Assembly: GCA_003212555.1 (NCBI GenBank)
Contig: QCPK01000005.1
Span: 1-64,000 of the forward strand
Source of the DNA: Prochlorococcus sp. AG-436-K22
GTDB lineage: Bacteria; Cyanobacteriota; Cyanobacteriia; PCC-6307; Cyanobiaceae
DNA length: 64,000 nucleotides
Direction: 5' to 3'
The notes under the pieces are model-generated. The model made no database searches. It was not told the DNA's origin and was given only the letters and a program-made list of their open reading frames with translations. Position 1 is the stretch's first letter. Each line of letters begins with the position of its first letter. Positions 36,409-44,958 of this stretch are shown piece after piece. Position numbers and translations under genes: made by a program.

Positions 36409-37554
36409 CTAGCAATCTCTTTGAGATAGGTATTGAGCCTGCCCCTTTCTATCTGAATTTATTGCTTGACTCTTAAATTCGTCGCCCTCAATGTCAAAGG
36501 TGTTGCTTTGACATTGAATGACCATTCGCTGCTTTCTGAAGGAACCTTCAGGCATGGCTTTTCCCTGATATAGCAGTGAATTCGCACATGCTTCCTTACT
36601 ACCTTGTGAACAGTTCAATACGCCAATGATACCTGCAAAAATATTCCCAGTAATTTGCCTACCCCTGTCGATTTCAAATCTATAAACATCAAAATACAAC
36701 ATGTCAGTATTGATGCTGGAACTTTTATGAATTCTTTTGGAGAATGTCTCATTGGTATCTTGTAGCCATTCTCCAGCAAAACTACCTATACCCATAGATT
36801 CATCATTGAAGCCATTCATGAAAGCCTTAAATCTATCTTTTGGGTAGCTATGCTTTGAATGTAAATGGAAATCTCCAACACTAAAAAAGAGATTTGCACC
36901 AGTAGTTAATCCTTCTAAAGGCATTAACTTGTTAGAGATTACATATCCTAAGTACTTACCAGCTCTCCAGTCAGCTTCATTTTCTTCATTGCTTTGATAT
37001 TTTTCTCTACCAATATGTTTATTAACATGATGTCCAAACTCATGAGATAAAATTGCCAAACTTAGATAACTCAGGTTAAGGCTTGCTCTATCGCTAGAAC
37101 CATTAATTAATGGCCTTACATCAAGAGTTATTTCACTAGAGTCAGGACAATAAATGTTCGGGGATTCAGAAACTGGTCTTTTACCACATCCCATAAGATA
37201 TCCATCATCTAAGCGTAAGATCGGGAACGGTAAATTCGAGCCTCGCTTTTTAGCATGCTCAAGCCAGAATGCATGCATCAATTGTAAATGAAGTCTCAAA
37301 AAAACTTTATCGGCAATATCACTACTTGGTTCACCATAATTCTGAAGATCAACTATCAAAGGTCTATGTGTTTTACTATAAGAAATAGGCTTTCTATTTC
37401 TTATAGGATAAATTCGAGAATAATAAAGGTAGCAGTCTTTGTAATCATTACCACTCCTTAATTTGCATTTTCTATGCGCTACTTGGTTTAGCTCTTCAGC
37501 ACCTAAAGCATCGAAGCTAATCATCAAAGATAGTAATAGCAGCAGGCACTTCAT
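36409..37554 (-). CDS. Secreted M48-like zinc metallopeptidase
   Basis: 381 aa with signal peptide (CLLLLLSLMISFDALG, cleavage about residue 19). LAILSHEFGHHVNKHIGREK contains the HExxH zinc motif (HEFGH), and EENEADWRAGKYLGYVI supplies the third ligand region E-x-x-A-D. It resembles short secreted M48/M76-type peptidases. Seven or more Cys suggest disulphides in the periplasm. It stands between EVE copy G and ggt on the same strand, 86 bp from ggt. Confidence 0.75.
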   Translation of the reverse strand: MKCLLLLLSLMISFDALGAEELNQVAHRKCKLRSGNDYKDCYLYYSRIYPIRNRKPISYSKTHRPLIVDLQNYGEPSSDIADKVFLRLHLQLMHAFWLEHAKKRGSNLPFPILRLDDGYLMGCGKRPVSESPNIYCPDSSEITLDVRPLINGSSDRASLNLSYLSLAILSHEFGHHVNKHIGREKYQSNEENEADWRAGKYLGYVISNKLMPLEGLTTGANLFFSVGDFHLHSKHSYPKDRFKAFMNGFNDESMGIGSFAGEWLQDTNETFSKRIHKSSSINTDMLYFDVYRFEIDRGRQITGNIFAGIIGVLNCSQGSKEACANSLLYQGKAMPEGSFRKQRMVIQCQSNTFDIEGDEFKSQAINSDRKGQAQYLSQRDC

Positions 37555-37640
37555 TGTCTATCTAGTGTATCTGACTAGTCTCTGTTTTTAGTGAGATAAC
37601 TTTTTAGTAATTACTTGTAACTGACTTAGCCTTTAGATTC

Positions 37641-39416
37641 TTAGTGATTTTTCTCTGCCTGTAAACTGACTGCTTTACCTTCTCTTCTTGGGTCAGCAGC
37701 ACCATGCCAATTTCCCTTATGCCATTTTATGATAGCTAGTCCACTACTAAAAGAACTGTATTTAATTTGGTGACCAAGATTTTTTAGCTGTTCTGGTGTA
37801 TTGGCCTTTGACCAGGTGTCACTTTTTTCAAGAACCGTGTAATTAGGTTGTACCGAAAGTAACTTTTGCCTAACTACTTCTTTTGGCGAAAGCTTTAAGT
37901 CTAGTGCTCCAATTAACGCATTGGTTATGTAATGGGGAATAAGCCAGCCACCTGGAGAACCAATTGCCAAAACTGGACGATTATCACGAAAGACTATAAC
38001 TGGAGACATGGAACTCATAGGACGCTTGTTTGCTCTAATACGATTTGCAATTGGTTTCCCTGAGATGTTAGATAAGAATGAGAAGTCGGTTAATTGATTA
38101 TTTAAGACCATTCCTCCTGATAAATATCTACTTCCAAAGACTGTCTCAACTGAACTTGTGTAGGAAGCGATATTACCATCTATATCAACTACTACTATGT
38201 GGGTTGTTCCTCCACCAGCTGTGCGTGGTTGACTGGCGAGATTCAAAAACTTGCCACCTTTTGGATCCCCTGGTAAAGGGCGTAATGTTGCATTGCTGAT
38301 CAGTATAGTGTTTGCCCTTTCTTTGATATATTCGTCTTCTAATAAACCCTGGATAGGTACCGGCCAATCAATAGGATCTCCTATCCAGTGAGAACGGTCT
38401 GCATCTGCAAATCTTAGAGATTCGGCGAGAAGATGCCAATTATTGACCGTTTCTTTTGACCCATCTTTCTTTGAGAGAAACTCATATGTTCCAAGAGCTT
38501 GTAAAACAGCAACTCCACCACCACTTGGAGGAGGGAAAGAACAAACTTTCCAAGATTTGTATTTACGACAGATAGGGTTACGTTTTTGAACTTTGTAATT
38601 TGCTAAATCTTCATAGGTGATTGTTCTTACTGCTTCATTTTCATTTTGCTGTAGTTGGAGGTCATCTATAAGTTTATTGGCTACTTTCCCACGATAAAAT
38701 TCATTAATACCTCCTTTACTAAGTCGTTTTAAGGTTGATGCCAATTCCAAATTGTGGAATGGAACCTTTTGAATTGGGAGAGAACCATTGGGGAGATAGA
38801 GGGATCTAAAAGCTCGACTATGATTTATGCCTAATGTTTTTGCCAAAGAGATTGATCTCAGGAATCGAGGACTCGGAATGAATCCATCCTTTGCAAGATG
38901 AATACTCTTCTTGAAATTTTTTCTCCAAGGTAAACGTCCAAATTGACGGTGTCCTTCCCAAAGTAACGCTGTTGTACCTGGAACTCCTATTGCAGAAGGA
39001 CTTCTCGTTGCTTGTAGCCATGGAAATGCTTTCCCATCAGATGTTATCCACATATCTTCTTCGACTTGAGCTGGGGCAGTTTCTCTGCCATCCAATGCGT
39101 GTAAAGTTTTTTTTGCTTGGTCCCAATACAAAAGAAAAGACCCGCCACCTAAGCCTGAACTTTGTGGTTCAACAACAGCAAGCACAGTCTGAGCTGTGAT
39201 CACCGCATCCATTGCGGTACCGCCATCTTTCAGAGCCTGAAGAGCTGCATCACTTGCTAATGGATTGGCAGTTACAACTACAGCCTGTCCGCTAGCAGTT
39301 GATACTTTTGTCTTTTTTACATCAATACTCTCTGGTGCATTCCAGTTAACTTGTGCAAGTAGTGGAAGTGGAAGTGTGAAAAAAAGGACTAGCCCTAATG
39401 ATCTTTGAGTTTTCAA
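37641..39416 (-). CDS. ggt: Gamma-glutamyltransferase
   Basis: 591 aa with signal peptide (LGLVLFFTLPLPLLAQ). VVVTANPLASDAALQALKDG and GGTAMDAVITAQTVLAVVEP begin the fold; RTAGGGTTHIVVVDIDGNIA contains the catalytic Thr where self-cleavage occurs; YTSSVETVFGSRYLSGGMVL follows. It hydrolyses extracellular glutathione-type peptides. Start TTG at 39416 overlaps the stop of the EVE-derived mini-ORF. Confidence 0.95.
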   Translation of the reverse strand: MKTQRSLGLVLFFTLPLPLLAQVNWNAPESIDVKKTKVSTASGQAVVVTANPLASDAALQALKDGGTAMDAVITAQTVLAVVEPQSSGLGGGSFLLYWDQAKKTLHALDGRETAPAQVEEDMWITSDGKAFPWLQATRSPSAIGVPGTTALLWEGHRQFGRLPWRKNFKKSIHLAKDGFIPSPRFLRSISLAKTLGINHSRAFRSLYLPNGSLPIQKVPFHNLELASTLKRLSKGGINEFYRGKVANKLIDDLQLQQNENEAVRTITYEDLANYKVQKRNPICRKYKSWKVCSFPPPSGGGVAVLQALGTYEFLSKKDGSKETVNNWHLLAESLRFADADRSHWIGDPIDWPVPIQGLLEDEYIKERANTILISNATLRPLPGDPKGGKFLNLASQPRTAGGGTTHIVVVDIDGNIASYTSSVETVFGSRYLSGGMVLNNQLTDFSFLSNISGKPIANRIRANKRPMSSMSPVIVFRDNRPVLAIGSPGGWLIPHYITNALIGALDLKLSPKEVVRQKLLSVQPNYTVLEKSDTWSKANTPEQLKNLGHQIKYSSFSSGLAIIKWHKGNWHGAADPRREGKAVSLQAEKNH

Positions 39417-39523
39417 TGCACTTTTGAACAGAGTTTGAACTGGATTGAAGGATTCCTTTTAATCCTTTGGTATAAAGCAGGCTCACTCTGCATTAGCCAG
39501 TAGTGTGGTTCCTTTGATGCCAT
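39413..39523 (-). CDS. EVE-derived leader mini-ORF overlapping the ggt start (copy H)
   Basis: ATG at 39523 opens MASKEPHYWLMQSEPALYQR, and a tail (NPSIQFKLCSKVH) runs to TGA at 39413-39415, which shares TG with the ggt start TTG. It is a fully open 36-codon copy of the EVE 5' end. GTTTGAAC repeats form part of its coding sequence. It could act as a leader peptide coupling translation to ggt. Confidence 0.5.
   Translation of the reverse strand: MASKEPHYWLMQSEPALYQRIKRNPSIQFKLCSKVH
39422..39440. repeat. 11-bp tandem repeat pair before ggt
   Basis: TTTTGAACAGA and GTTTGAAC in tandem, directly upstream of the ggt start. TATAAA at 39471 begins exactly 30 bp after the second core on the plus strand. 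Confidence 0.65.
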
Positions 39524-39544
39524 AGGTTCTCAGCGATATTGCGA

Positions 39545-39566
39545 TGTGTGGATGGTGTGTGGATGG
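39545..39566. repeat. Two exact 11-bp repeats
   Basis: TGTGTGGATGG occurs twice in tandem, on the right side of EVE copy H, where the leaders of other copies carry their repeat pairs. Confidence 0.7.
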
Positions 39567-39635
39567 ATTAGCATTCTCACCCTCATTTGTTTATTCTATT
39601 TCAATCAAGCTTTTATTACTAATAACTAACAGATC

Positions 39636-41183
39636 TCACCTGAAAAATATCATTTTAACAATAAGAAGTCCTATGTCTAACTTGGCTTTAGCCAAATCTT
39701 TACTTTTGCCCCCCCCAAGATCTTGTGAATTTGTAAATTGAATCTTTCCGCCATTATCGTCTATAACTCGTCGAACAATCATTAAGCCAAGTCCCATTCC
39801 ATTTGAATGAGACTTAAATCTTTGCTTCCCATCAGGAACATAAAGGGGATCGAAGCCACTGCCTGAATCCTCAATGTCACAGTAAATATAGTTAGAGAAA
39901 TAGCTAACAGATATACGAATGACACCATTCTCGCCAGCCGCTTTACTCGCATTTGAAAGGAGATTCCTAATAGCTGCTTGCAATTGAATCTGTCCAGCAC
40001 TCACCTTGGGCAATTGATTTCTTATGGAGATATTTAAGTCTTGATCTAAGCGATCTAACTCTTGTCGTAGTTGCTTAGATGATGTTGCTATTGCATCTTT
40101 TAAATCTGCTGAGCTTGAATCCCGGATCCCTGCCAAAGTTAAATCTTGAATGGATCGAGTATTTAAAACTACAGAATTTAATTCATTTAGGCTTTGCTCC
40201 GCTTGACTCTTTAGCACTGAATAGGAATATGGAATCTTTGACGGGGCATCTATATTTTTTCCCAGGGAAGTAATAATTCTTTCAAGTCGTAATCGTAGGC
40301 GAATTAAGGGCTGTCCAATTTCATGAATAACAGCACCTGCTGCATCTGCAGCTAAACGGGAACGCGTTAGAAGTCTTTCCTGTTCAAAAGATTTTCCTGA
40401 TATTTGCAAAATTAGGCCAAGTACTCCAAGAGCAAGGAGATTCCAAGCAGAATTGGACAAAAGCCTTAAATTCTGAAGAGGTGCTAATAGTTCAGGGGTG
40501 ATTTCAATTCTTTTTAGCAGTGTTTGTTCTATTAATGCCGCAGAAACAAGTACAGCTATCAAAACAAGTAGTGGGCTCAGAAGATAATCTTTGCGTTCAT
40601 GCCATATGGGGCGATTAAATGGTAATAGCACGATAAGCAAAGGGAAAAACATCACTGAACCAAGGGAGTCTCCAGTCCACCAGAAGAAGAAATTTGTAAA
40701 TAATTGACCTAAAAGCGGTGAAGTATCTGAATGAATCAAGTTGTATAAAAAGAAGGTCGTAGCTGCGGGCCAATTCCCTAACGGACCAACCCATAAAAGA
40801 AAGCTAAGCAGTTTCGAGATACGAGTCAGAGTATCATCTAAAATGTTGTGGCGTATTAATATCCAACGGATTAAAGCTGCTTGCGCTCCAGCGGCAATGG
40901 CTACTGGGAACATAAATTGTTGAAAAGAAAAACCTGTATTGGGATCAAAAGCGGTGCCAACTAAGTTTCCAATTACTAGACCCGGCAATACATTCCACCC
41001 ATAAGAAACAGCTAATGCATTAGCTAATCCCGAGGCTGGCCAAAGTGTTATAGCTGGCGATTCCCAAGCAAATGCTTTCTTGGAAACAAATGCCAGGAAA
41101 AAATACGATGCTATTGCACAAATATTCAGAAGAACAAAAGATATTGCTTTTTTCTGATCTTTTTTAAGAATCAAATTTCTCAC
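39636..41183 (-). CDS. MASE1 sensor histidine kinase with frameshifted C-terminus
   Basis: 515 aa. Residues 1-290 hold a MASE1-type membrane domain with about eight helices (AITLWPASGLANALAVSYGW). AAGAVIHEIGQPLIRLRLRL is the H-box with phospho-His; LLSNASKAAGENGVIRISVS (N-box), SGSGFDPLYV (G1) and HSNGMGLGLMIVRRVIDDNG (G2) give the ATPase. The end reads LGGGKSKDLAKAKLD, not kinase-like, because of a G8 tract; seven Gs would give GGAKVKIWLKPS with a stop at 39677. The response-regulator gene lies directly upstream and overlaps it by 4 bp. Confidence 0.88.
   Translation of the reverse strand: MRNLILKKDQKKAISFVLLNICAIASYFFLAFVSKKAFAWESPAITLWPASGLANALAVSYGWNVLPGLVIGNLVGTAFDPNTGFSFQQFMFPVAIAAGAQAALIRWILIRHNILDDTLTRISKLLSFLLWVGPLGNWPAATTFFLYNLIHSDTSPLLGQLFTNFFFWWTGDSLGSVMFFPLLIVLLPFNRPIWHERKDYLLSPLLVLIAVLVSAALIEQTLLKRIEITPELLAPLQNLRLLSNSAWNLLALGVLGLILQISGKSFEQERLLTRSRLAADAAGAVIHEIGQPLIRLRLRLERIITSLGKNIDAPSKIPYSYSVLKSQAEQSLNELNSVVLNTRSIQDLTLAGIRDSSSADLKDAIATSSKQLRQELDRLDQDLNISIRNQLPKVSAGQIQLQAAIRNLLSNASKAAGENGVIRISVSYFSNYIYCDIEDSGSGFDPLYVPDGKQRFKSHSNGMGLGLMIVRRVIDDNGGKIQFTNSQDLGGGKSKDLAKAKLDIGLLIVKMIFFR
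39709..39716 (-). other. G8 homopolymer in the histidine kinase gene
   Basis: Eight consecutive G on the coding strand, inside the last conserved block of the ATPase domain. One G fewer restores the expected C-terminus; see findings. Confidence 0.75.
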
Positions 41184-41761
41184 ATGGATTGAGGAAGACT
41201 CCTGGCAAATGTTACTAACGCAGAACCCTTAATTCGTAACTTACGAGTAATTTGTCGTCTATGTGTCTGAGCGGTAGAGAAGCTCACCTCTAGTCTTTTG
41301 GCAATTTGTGCAGTATCGAGTCCTTCTCCAATAAGGTGAAGAAATTCTAATTGTCTTGGCGTTAGGCTATTCAAGTCAGGGAAAGTGGTATCAAATTCTC
41401 TACATATCTCCCAAACTGCCTCCCTTAACGGTGCTAAGCCATCAGCCTTATTAATCAATGCATGTACGTTCTTATAAAGGGATGCAGGTACTGAATATTG
41501 ATCGGCTTGCGCAGTAAGTATTAAAACTTTCGAGTTGGATTTATTTTGAACGAACTCTTCCGCCAATTCAATACCTGATCCGTCTGGAAGGAGTAAGTCG
41601 ACAAGAATCCAGTCAGGGATTTTTTGAGAAATTAATTGACGTGCATCAAGAAGACAAGAAGCCTTCCTGACGATCCCTCCTAGGGAATTGATCTGATTAG
41701 ATATCTCTTGGCTTAAGAAATCCAAGAGGATTAGATCATCTTCGACAATTAATACATCCAA
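41180..41761 (-). CDS. NarL-type response regulator
   Basis: 193 aa. The receiver has acidic pair EDD, phospho-acceptor Asp in WILVDLLLPDGSGIELAEEF, and VLILTAQAD. The LuxR/GerE HTH is LTPRQLEFLHLIGEGLDTAQ, then VSFSTAQTHRRQITRKL. It is paired with the MASE1 kinase (stop/start overlap). Targets are unknown; the regulated genes need not be near. Confidence 0.93.
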   Translation of the reverse strand: MDVLIVEDDLILLDFLSQEISNQINSLGGIVRKASCLLDARQLISQKIPDWILVDLLLPDGSGIELAEEFVQNKSNSKVLILTAQADQYSVPASLYKNVHALINKADGLAPLREAVWEICREFDTTFPDLNSLTPRQLEFLHLIGEGLDTAQIAKRLEVSFSTAQTHRRQITRKLRIKGSALVTFARSLPQSM

Positions 41762-41937
41762 TAACCTTCAGGAAGACTAAAGAAACAATAGACAGCAATC
41801 AAACCATTCGCCAAAACCTTGAGAAAACATTAAGCACTCTCTCCCGCTCTTCAGAGATGATACTCTATGAGTAGACAGCCTACCCATAAATGGGTAGAGT
41901 ATTGTTCACTTCTCGCTTAGAGCGGTAGCAAGGACTG

Positions 41938-42315
41938 GTGATGGGGCTCACTATCTTCTGCGAGTTATTCGCTTGTGTTATGGCTTTCTTTCAATATCTA
42001 AGCGAAGTTGAGGGTGATTGTTTGTTTAGTAGTTTCACCCAGGTACTTGAGAATGCTGGATTTCATATTTCAAATGACTTCAGCAGCCCTGCTCAAATCT
42101 TTGCAGAGTGTAAAAGCACCGATGCTGATTACAAGTCCAAGGTAAACGTCTTAATTTCCTGGAGTGATAAAAGTAAAAGAGAATGTTCTGTTGAAGTTAG
42201 AAGTGACGAGCCTTACTTAAGAAGAGATACCCGTTGTCAAAAAGTTCACTGTCAATTGCGCGAAATGATTCCACCTAAAGAGTTAACTGCTCTCTTGACA
42301 ACAGCTGAGGTTTAG
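41938..42315 (+). CDS. Conserved-type hypothetical protein with Cys cluster
   Basis: 125 aa from ATG at 41938 with AGGA 6-8 bp upstream; a later start at 41980 is possible. FFQYLSEVEGDCLFSSFTQV and RECSVEVRSDEPYLRRDTRC, then QKVHCQLREMIPP. It may be a small alpha/beta protein; family not recognised. It is followed 2 bp later by a secreted-protein gene. Confidence 0.55.
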   Translation: MMGLTIFCELFACVMAFFQYLSEVEGDCLFSSFTQVLENAGFHISNDFSSPAQIFAECKSTDADYKSKVNVLISWSDKSKRECSVEVRSDEPYLRRDTRCQKVHCQLREMIPPKELTALLTTAEV

Positions 42316-42317
42316 AG

Positions 42318-42584
42318 ATGCAGCACAAATTATTTTTTGCAATGCTTTCCCTCTTTGCACCTTTCTCATTTGTTGAACAACCATTAACAGAGGTACCAAA
42401 TAACTGTGAAGTTCCATATCGCATTGGTCTCTATCTAAATGGAACTTCTGGCTACAGAGCCATCCCGGGGCAAGAGGATTGTGGCGGAAGTACAGCAGCT
42501 TTAGTTGCCGAATGTTGGGAAGCAGGTGATCTGCCTTCTCAGAAAAGATACTGCACTGCAATGGATCAAGGGAATTCTTTTTAA
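42318..42584 (+). CDS. Secreted small Cys-containing protein
   Basis: 88 aa. A signal-like N-terminus ([17 protein letters not shown]) precedes a mature region with four Cys: [39 protein letters not shown] and RYCTA. Four Cys suggest two disulphides. It lies 2 bp after the previous gene and 11 bp before murA, so all three may be co-transcribed. No family recognised. Confidence 0.6.
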   Translation: MQHKLFFAMLSLFAPFSFVEQPLTEVPNNCEVPYRIGLYLNGTSGYRAIPGQEDCGGSTAALVAECWEAGDLPSQKRYCTAMDQGNSF

Positions 42585-42595
42585 CCTTCCTTTGT

Positions 42596-43942
42596 ATGCC
42601 TATTAATAATACTGAAAAACAATTGACTCTCAACCAGGACCATCTTTCTAGTAAGTACTTGCAAGTTCTAGGAAGTCAAGGCTTATCTGGTCATATAAGA
42701 GTTAGTGGTGCAAAAAATTCTGCGTTGGTCCTTATGGCTGCAGCTTTACTTGCAGATAGGTCTGTTTGTCTCTCTAATGTTCCTCTTCTTGCTGATGTTG
42801 AGGCGATGTCTAAGTTATTAGTCTCTATGGGTATAGAGCTAAGACGAAATAAGAATCAATTAGAGATAATTACCAGTAGTATCAATCTTTCCCCCAAGGA
42901 TTTGTCGTGCGAAGTTTTTCATTCGCTTAGAGCAAGTTTCTTCTGTATAGGTCCTCTTCTTGCAAGGCTTGGAGAAGTCAAGATTCCATTACCTGGCGGC
43001 TGCAAAATAGGGACAAGACCTATTGACGAGCATATTCAAGGATTGAGAGCCTTAGGAGCAAGAGTTGAAATTGAGAATGATTATGTTGTCGCAAAATTGA
43101 TTAGTCCTCAAAAACGATTAACAGGTGCACAAATCAGATTTAACTGCAAAAGCGTTGGAGCGACGGAAACCATCTTGATGGCAGCGACTCTTGCTAAAGG
43201 GATGACAATTCTCGAGAATGCCGCACAAGAACCTGAAATTCAAGATCTCGCAACGATGTTGAACAAGATGGGTGCCAAGATTAAAGGTGCAGGAACTTCT
43301 CGGATCACGATTGAAGGAGTGGATCGTCTCAATGGATGTAGCTATATGGTCATGCCAGATCGTATTGAGGCTGGAACATTTCTTATCGCATCTGCTATTA
43401 CACGTTCTCCCTTAACGATCTCTCCTGTTATTCCAGAACACTTAGACACTGTTATTTTAAAGCTACAAGAATGTGGCTGTTTAATCGAATGCTCAGGTGA
43501 CACTCTAAGCATTATTCCAAGAAAAAATCTTCAAGCAGTGGATATTACAACAAGTCCATTTCCAGGATTCCCAACTGATTTACAAGCTCCTTTTATGGCA
43601 CTGATGGCTACGGTCAAGGGAACCTCGAAAATTGAAGAAACTGTTTTTGAAAACAGAATGCAGCACATTGGCGAATTTCAAAGAATGGGAGCAAAGATTC
43701 TTCTAGAAGGCAACACTGCCTATGTGATTGGGGACAATAATTTAAAGGCAACTTCTATTGCAGCAGGTGACTTAAGATCCTGCGCTGCAATGGTCCTGGT
43801 AAGTCTTGCTGCAAATGGAACAAGCGTTGTTCAAGGTTTGGAACACCTCGATAGAGGTTATGAAGATTTCGCTGAAAAGCTAAATGCAGTTGGAGCAAAT
43901 ATTTTAAGAACTTATTCTGTTCCTTTAACTAACCATGAATGA
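42596..43942 (+). CDS. murA: UDP-N-acetylglucosamine 1-carboxyvinyltransferase
   Basis: 448 aa. [20 protein letters not shown] (substrate loop with Lys-Asn), [20 protein letters not shown] (catalytic loop Cys, fosfomycin target), and [13 protein letters not shown] match MurA. It makes UDP-GlcNAc-enolpyruvate, the first step of peptidoglycan synthesis. The repeat array and EVE copy I follow its stop. Confidence 0.96.
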   Translation: MPINNTEKQLTLNQDHLSSKYLQVLGSQGLSGHIRVSGAKNSALVLMAAALLADRSVCLSNVPLLADVEAMSKLLVSMGIELRRNKNQLEIITSSINLSPKDLSCEVFHSLRASFFCIGPLLARLGEVKIPLPGGCKIGTRPIDEHIQGLRALGARVEIENDYVVAKLISPQKRLTGAQIRFNCKSVGATETILMAATLAKGMTILENAAQEPEIQDLATMLNKMGAKIKGAGTSRITIEGVDRLNGCSYMVMPDRIEAGTFLIASAITRSPLTISPVIPEHLDTVILKLQECGCLIECSGDTLSIIPRKNLQAVDITTSPFPGFPTDLQAPFMALMATVKGTSKIEETVFENRMQHIGEFQRMGAKILLEGNTAYVIGDNNLKATSIAAGDLRSCAAMVLVSLAANGTSVVQGLEHLDRGYEDFAEKLNAVGANILRTYSVPLTNHE

Positions 43943-43976
43943 GTTTGGCAAAAAGTTTGAGCTGAGTTAGAACAGA
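43943..43976. repeat. 11-bp-period repeats after murA
   Basis: GTTTGGCAAAAA, GTTTGAGCTGA and GTTAGAACAGA in tandem (12, 11 bp). TATAAT (44004-44009) begins exactly 30 bp after the last 8-bp core. Confidence 0.65.
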
Positions 43977-44019
43977 ATTTATCGATTCCTTCTAAACCCT
44001 TTCTATAATTAAAGGCTCT

Positions 44020-44174
44020 CACTTCATTAGCCAGTAGCGTGGTTCAGCCATAGTCTGTAATCTTAGCGATACTCGATGGTTGGAATGAGACCTCATTCTT
44101 CCATCTCTTTTCTTTACTCTATCTAATTTGGATTTGAAAGGAATAAGAATTGAATGAATCTACAGATCGCATTT
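44020..44174 (-). pseudogene. EVE 5' fragment and leader, copy I
   Basis: The frame from 44051 reads MAEPRYWLMK, stop, EPLIIERV. TGT of the related copies appears as TGA here. The flank to 44174 is close by eye to 30428-30588. A single GTTGGAATGA sits in the leader. Confidence 0.75.
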
Positions 44175-44228
44175 TGCATCCATATAAAATCTCTCACAGA
44201 GAACAAAGAAGGTTAATGATAGGGAATT

Positions 44229-44951
44229 TCAAGAGAGGCTTTTTATCCAACTACTCTGACTACAACGTATTTTATAAAATGGAGATGAACTTAATGAATT
44301 GATTATCTCCGCCTGCGTTAGATCTTTGGTATATTTCTTTGTGAAGAAGATTGGCTTTTGATTTGAAATAATTCTATAAATAAATGGCAATAATAGAAAT
44401 ATCCAGCTACGCAATTGAGACTTATATACAACAAACATTAGATATAAAGTTAGTATTGGCTTTTGTTTCGATTGCAAATATCTCATATTAAATAAATCCA
44501 AACTATATTTATTAGCAGACATCACTGAAAAGAATCCTAAAAATTTAGTAGCAGTATAAAGAGGATAAAAAATAAAGTTAGAATCTTTAAATTTATTAGA
44601 TAATCTCAAGCATGCAACTCCTACAGTGTCATGATCTTGATGCCCTCCTTCAATAACAGGGGATAAAATATGATCATAATCATTAAAAATAGACTCAAAA
44701 AGAAGTTTCAAATTAATAAATTCTTTATGCATATAACCATCATGGAAGACAAAACCCAGATCATTAGCGAAAAGATAATCCCAGCCCAGGGTATTGCATG
44801 ATCTAATTGCTTCTCTACTTCTTTTCGGAGTTGCGGTGATAAATAATACCGTAATCAGAGACCCAATACTTTCTAGTTGCCTTGCATGTGGCAAAGCAAA
44901 CAACTCATCATCTGGATGAGGAGAAATAATAAGAACCTTTGATTTATTCAT
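44229..44951 (-). CDS. PIG-L family deacetylase
   Basis: 240 aa. VLIISPHPDDELFALPHARQ carries the zinc motif PHPDDE; SPVIEGGHQDHDTVGVACLR has the second motif H-x-D-H-D. PIG-L/LmbE enzymes remove acetyl from GlcNAc-containing compounds. Its place at the start of an AT-rich glycan island fits modification of a surface sugar. It lies 7 bp after the membrane protein gene, so both form an operon. Confidence 0.9.
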   Translation of the reverse strand: MNKSKVLIISPHPDDELFALPHARQLESIGSLITVLFITATPKRSREAIRSCNTLGWDYLFANDLGFVFHDGYMHKEFINLKLLFESIFNDYDHILSPVIEGGHQDHDTVGVACLRLSNKFKDSNFIFYPLYTATKFLGFFSVMSANKYSLDLFNMRYLQSKQKPILTLYLMFVVYKSQLRSWIFLLLPFIYRIISNQKPIFFTKKYTKDLTQAEIINSLSSSPFYKIRCSQSSWIKSLS

Positions 44952-44958
44952 CCAGAAA

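Noticed and set aside
38078-39199. Several open frames on both strands within ggt
   Set aside because: All overlap the well-supported ggt coding sequence and lack any recognised motif.
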